Shown one piece after another: positions 60,014-64,000 of a stretch of 64,000 nucleotides of DNA. The position numbers and the translations under genes were made by a program. The stretch is from Sarcocystis neurona (Eukaryota; Apicomplexa; Conoidasida; Eucoccidiorida; Sarcocystidae), in contig KL647324.1 in assembly GCA_000727475.1 (NCBI GenBank), forward strand, positions 62,001 through 126,000, written 5' to 3'. Position 1 is the first letter of the stretch; each line of letters begins with the position of its first letter. A model generated the notes under the pieces. It made no database searches. It saw only the letters and a list, made by a program, of their open reading frames with translations, and was not told the DNA's origin.

Positions 60014-61370
60014 GTTCGTTATTGAGATGACGAGAATGGACAGAACACACTATCGAAAAGATTGCGTGTAGATGGACACAGGAGCCCTTGGTATAAATGA
60101 AGCCACAACGAGTTCTAGTGGGGCGGAAGAGGAAGAAGGACAAATTACGCTAAAGTCAGCAGCAGGGTGGTATACGTATGTTCACCGAAGAAAGAAAATA
60201 TGGATCGGAGTACGGAGGCCGAATATAGAGGTAAGGGAGAAAGGGGGAGATGAGAATAACCCGTTAAGAGGAATTGGAGGCTCGATTACAAAAGACGGTT
60301 GAGCAAAAATAGACTACGTAGAGGTAATTTAGACGCTTAATACATACGTAGAGGAGCACTTAGTGCAAAAACTTTACACGACACAAAAAAGAATGAGTAG
60401 ACCTACACGCTGAGGAAAACAATTTCGTAAGTTCTGGGACTTCGACCATGTCAGAAAATGAGGTGGTACAAAAGCCAGTCCGTCTTCCACATTGAGACAA
60501 CAGGGAGAAGATAGATATCAGAGAACGAGGCGAAACGATTTCATCTGTGTCTGGAAGAAGACACGCTCTTGTGTCAGAAACGTACAACGAAGCAAAACAA
60601 ATGGGAGAACAAGTTCACTGGGGGGTGATTTCGAGGGCGTTGGAAGGAAGTCAGCAGACTGTCGCTGTGGACAGCATATAATTGATGCGGTGGCTAAGAC
60701 AGACGTGACTGGAGAAATCTTGTGGTCAGGGACATAAGAAGTATGGCTGCAGTCTCTAAGGTAGAATGAAAATCGACTCGGTTAGTAAATTAACGGGATA
60801 GCACAGAACGAGTAGCCAAGCTGCTCGAAGAAGCAGAAGCGTGACTCAGGCTTTCCCGCTTTCTCATGTGGCGTTGAGAGCGCAGTGTCATTTGTGGAGC
60901 TGGGGCACCACGATAAGAACGAGAAGTCTCCGTGGGAAGACAGAAGAAGACAACTCCTCTATTGAATGTAGAAGCTAGCATTCCGCGGAGCGGTGCAATA
61001 CCAAGAAGCAAGAAGCAGCATTTCACCGTGCTAGAACGTCAAGCCATTCAGTCGATGAGAGTTGCTTTAGTGTGAAGTGGAAAGAGTCTTGAGGAATGCG
61101 TGTCTCTGAAGCATTGTAAGAAAGCTTCAGCGACTGTGTACCGGAAGGGAGTGGTCTTGAACTGTCAGCGATCTTCGTTCAACAAATCAAGGTGAGGATA
61201 CTTTTTACGGAAGCGGATTGTCGCATACACGAAGGAGCGCTGTTGCGCCGAGACTGCCCCGCTACAGATAGAAGACTGGAAGTCTTGTCGAAGATGTGTG
61301 CGTTCGGAATCCCTACTAGCTGAACATAGTCGCAAAGCCGCTTTCAATAAGCGAAACGCTTGGAAAGCAG
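60014..61370. other. Downstream of DHRS7; purine-rich, one short ATG frame
   Basis: This is probably 3' UTR and intergenic sequence. An ATG-initiated 76-codon frame at 60072-60302 (acidic start, then basic) begins 58 bp after the DHRS7 stop. No motif was recognised. Confidence 0.35.
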
Positions 61371-61534
61371 GGAAGACTGGTGCAATGAAAACAACAGCAC
61401 GGGAGCGGAGGCAAATGAACGCACCGAACGTTGCTATTCGGGTGCAATGTGCGAGCGCGGAGTCAAGCGTCTTTGCTTTCGTCACCCGAAGATATCTGCT
61501 AAAACGAGTACTGCACATCGTTGTTTCTGTTTTG
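61371..61534 (+). CDS. Candidate Cys/His-rich exon, possible zinc-binding
   Basis: Between a plausible acceptor (TGGAAAGCAG) and donor (CTGTTTTG|GTACGT) the plus frame reads EDWCNENNSTGAEANERTER, CYSGAMCERGVKRLCFRHP and TSTAHRCFCF. The C-x5-C-x7-C-x2-H spacing resembles a zinc-binding knuckle but matches no family I can name. Two other frames (plus 61298-61579, minus 61599-61165) are open across the same DNA. Confidence 0.3.
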
Positions 61535-63535
61535 GTACGTAGGGTGCATGTGCGCGCTGGCGCCGTTGCACGTGCGTAGCACATGTAACGGATGAACACG
61601 TGCTGAAGTTGTATCCAAAGAACAGCGGTAATGTTAAATGCCGCCTCGCTGTCGTTATAGAGCAGGAAGTCGTACTACCACGCAGCTTTCACCTCCAGTG
61701 TTCACCTTAGGAGTAAGGTTTCTACTTTTCTGTTGGATCATACACGTATACTGCTGGTTTCCGGCGCCTCGGCACTTGAAGCAGAAATGCTGCTGATGTC
61801 CTAAAGATGAGTTAGGCGAACTTACCGTACGCCCTAACTGGTTAAAGCATCATTATGTAAAAAACACCGTTATGGATTAGCGTAACGGTCGATCTCATAG
61901 ACTCCACTGGTAGGACAATTAGCGACTGCCCAGTCGTGGAGATTTGATAGAGACGCATCTTTCAAGCCACGCCAGTGTAAACCTGCCTTAGGGGAAGGAG
62001 AAACAGCAGAGGCGGAAAAGAGAGGTGCAGAACCCAGCGGGCAGAACAAGGCACACTTGCAATATAGACCTTATACGTGTGTATTTATGGCGATGTATCT
62101 TCACATGTGCACGAGTGTATCTGCGTGCACAGGTGAATGCTCACATCTGCACCTATTCGTATTCGCTTATACACAAGTGAATGCCAGGAACGAATCTACA
62201 TCTCCCCTGGATGTAGGATCTTCAGAAGGCGGGGGAGATGGGTTTGCACGGGAGCAGTGTTCACTACCGCAGTCCACCAGGCATACAGAACTACTAAATA
62301 TTGTTGTCAGCGTGTGGAATAAATGACGAACTAGTGCACGAGCCAGCGCCGTTGCATTTATATGCTGCAGTGCTGGACGACTGCGTGTAGTTACTTCACG
62401 TCTAGTTTCACACAGAGTCTCCAATCTTTCCACGGATTTCGGATGCCGCAAAATTTTGAGTTTTTATCTTGCTCGCTCACAAGGACAGCCTGTACATTCA
62501 TGTAACAGAAGTCCTGGCAGATGAGCTGATTGCCATTCTCCCATGCAACACCATTAACTCATTTGTACTCCAGCCTTCAGGCTTTTTTGAGGGGCTTTGC
62601 ACATTTGTATGTCAAATATAATGTGGGCCAAGTAAACTTTGACACAGGATCGATTGTCTTTTACGAAAGCGGCTCACGCAGTCCTGCATGGAGTCTGTAG
62701 ACCAGCGCTGCAAAACAACTGCCGACAACGTTATAGTATATATGGTTACACAGAAAAATCTACTGGAGCGGCTTTCTTCCCATGGGGTACCACCTTATAG
62801 TGAGATGATAAAAAAGAACAGGTGTTCAGCTCTTTTATGTTAAATAGCGAGACATTCCTTCCTGAACCGCAGGAGGTTTTCAGAACTTGGACGCATCATA
62901 GCTTCACGCCTGAGGTGTTGACCGCCTCCTAAAGAACGGCCTAGTCGGCCAGTAACACCCATATGCAAGTACCTGGATTTTTACAGCAGGTTATATACAT
63001 GCAGGCACACATGTGCAAAAATATCTGCATCTATCCATATATGCATAATGAGCTACGAGGATGTATACGTGTTTGTAAAGCCATTGCAGTCAAGTTTGGG
63101 TGCGCCGGCATTACAGGCATACATGTTCGAACAATCGAGCTACGTGCACATACACACGCGATGCAGCTTGCAATGGTTGTTAGTATGCGTCAGCATTTAG
63201 AAGCCATTTTCACTGCTACTAAAGTGGTTCACACACACACACACACATATACAGGGTCGCTGCCTTCAGAAAGCCACAAGCTGCTTTGTTTTGCTCCGTT
63301 TTTCTTCGAGGAAATCACAGCAGCAGCTCAGACAGTTGTCACAGTCCTGGGTACACATATACGTATTTATATATGTACATATACTAGGACGTGCAACCTG
63401 CGCCGGCCATGTTACGAGCACGCATTTATATGTGCGGTCCGTCGTGAAGACTTGTAACGCTTTCGCTGACAGCGTCTCGTGTGGACCGTGGGTGTGGTGC
63501 GGTAAAGATGCTGACTGGGATATTGAGTCAACATT
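61535..63535. other. No gene resolved
   Basis: Only short open frames occur (for example plus 62057-62326) with a possible small exon near 62190-62270. A short (AC)n run lies at 63231-63246. Confidence 0.4.
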
Positions 63536-63553
63536 AAGTTGCTGACTACCAAT

Positions 63554-63774
63554 GACAGCACCAACTCTCACACAGCTGGAATCAGTCGCCAGGTATCATT
63601 CCATATGAATCGGCACAATGGTGGCGGCTACAGCACTGCACAGCAAACACAGAAGAGTACTCAAGCGGATGAACTTGAGAATTTCCCGCTTGGCGCCAAC
63701 CTTGAAGAGGTTCCAAGGATGCGGCAAAAAGTACAAGATGATACTAATCAAACCGCCGTAAATCCGTTCTACAG
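63554..63774 (+). CDS. Candidate exon near right edge, unknown
   Basis: The plus frame is open from 63539 to a stop at 63785-63787. The translation is hydrophilic and protein-like (MNRHNGGGYSTAQQTQKSTQ, DELENFPLGANLEEVPRMRQ) and reaches NPFY before a good donor (TTCTACAG|GTGTGC) at 63774. A gene continuing past the window is possible. The minus strand is also open here (63988-63596) but reads as hydrophobic shadow. Confidence 0.35.
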
Positions 63775-64000
63775 GTGTGCAGTGTAAATTAAGATGATCG
63801 TACTCACTGTGGAAGTACGAGTGATATATGTCTCGTAAGAATGTGGATGCAGTCCGCCGCTTCCGCTGTGTAATGGAATGAACGAGTAACAGTGCGAAGG
63901 CGCAGATGCTCAGCTTCCGCTTTTTATTACACAAAATCACTCCATTAGGGCACCCAACCCCGCTTAGGTATACGGAGTTGATCGTCACCAGACCGGCAAT

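Overview
The window looks like nuclear DNA of a coccidian apicomplexan, most likely Eimeria or a close relative. The coding exons are fairly GC-rich and short, and are split by long AT-rich introns full of TATACA/TGTATA runs. There are dense CAG/CTG tracts that read as Gln, Ala or Ser runs, and a gene for a flagellar (microgamete) protein. No bacterial-type operons, rRNA, CRISPR array or convincing tRNA was seen. The species assignment is inference.

Four genes can be identified from protein motifs. (1) On the minus strand, positions 5110 to 1 form one uninterrupted reading frame of about 1,700 codons that runs off the left edge. It is Gln/Ser/Ala-rich and ends, inside the window, in a TTF-type zinc finger typical of hAT-transposase-like and ZMYM-like proteins. 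(2) On the plus strand, 17853-29043, 13 phase-compatible exons encode a 679-residue homologue of CASC1/DNAI7 (IC97), an axonemal dynein-associated protein. (3) On the plus strand, 36339-42552, four exons encode a homologue of STEEP1 (CXorf56). Downstream exon-like pieces at 44.9-45.3 kb resemble the DUF167 domain that plants fuse to this family. (4) On the plus strand, 49409-60013, five exons encode a membrane-anchored short-chain dehydrogenase of the DHRS7 type with a long low-complexity tail.

Layout: 0-5.1 kb, TTF-finger gene (minus); 5.3-17.6 kb, ambiguous low-complexity coding candidates and unassigned sequence; 17.6-29 kb, DNAI7; 29-33 kb, repeat-rich intergenic sequence; 33.2-35.9 kb, a Q/S/R-rich minus-strand candidate that would be divergent from STEEP1; 36.3-45.4 kb, STEEP1 and the DUF167-like pieces; 47.6-49.1 kb, a small-exon minus-strand gene of unknown function; 49.4-60 kb, DHRS7-like gene; 60-64 kb, isolated exon candidates.

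The identified genes show no shared pathway. They are ordinary unlinked eukaryotic genes: a flagellar assembly factor, an ER/nuclear trafficking or splicing-associated factor, a lipid/retinoid-type reductase and a transposase-derived zinc-finger protein. Exon boundaries were read by eye from splice consensus, reading-phase continuity and family conservation. Those given for the four named genes are good unless stated; the remaining candidates are tentative.
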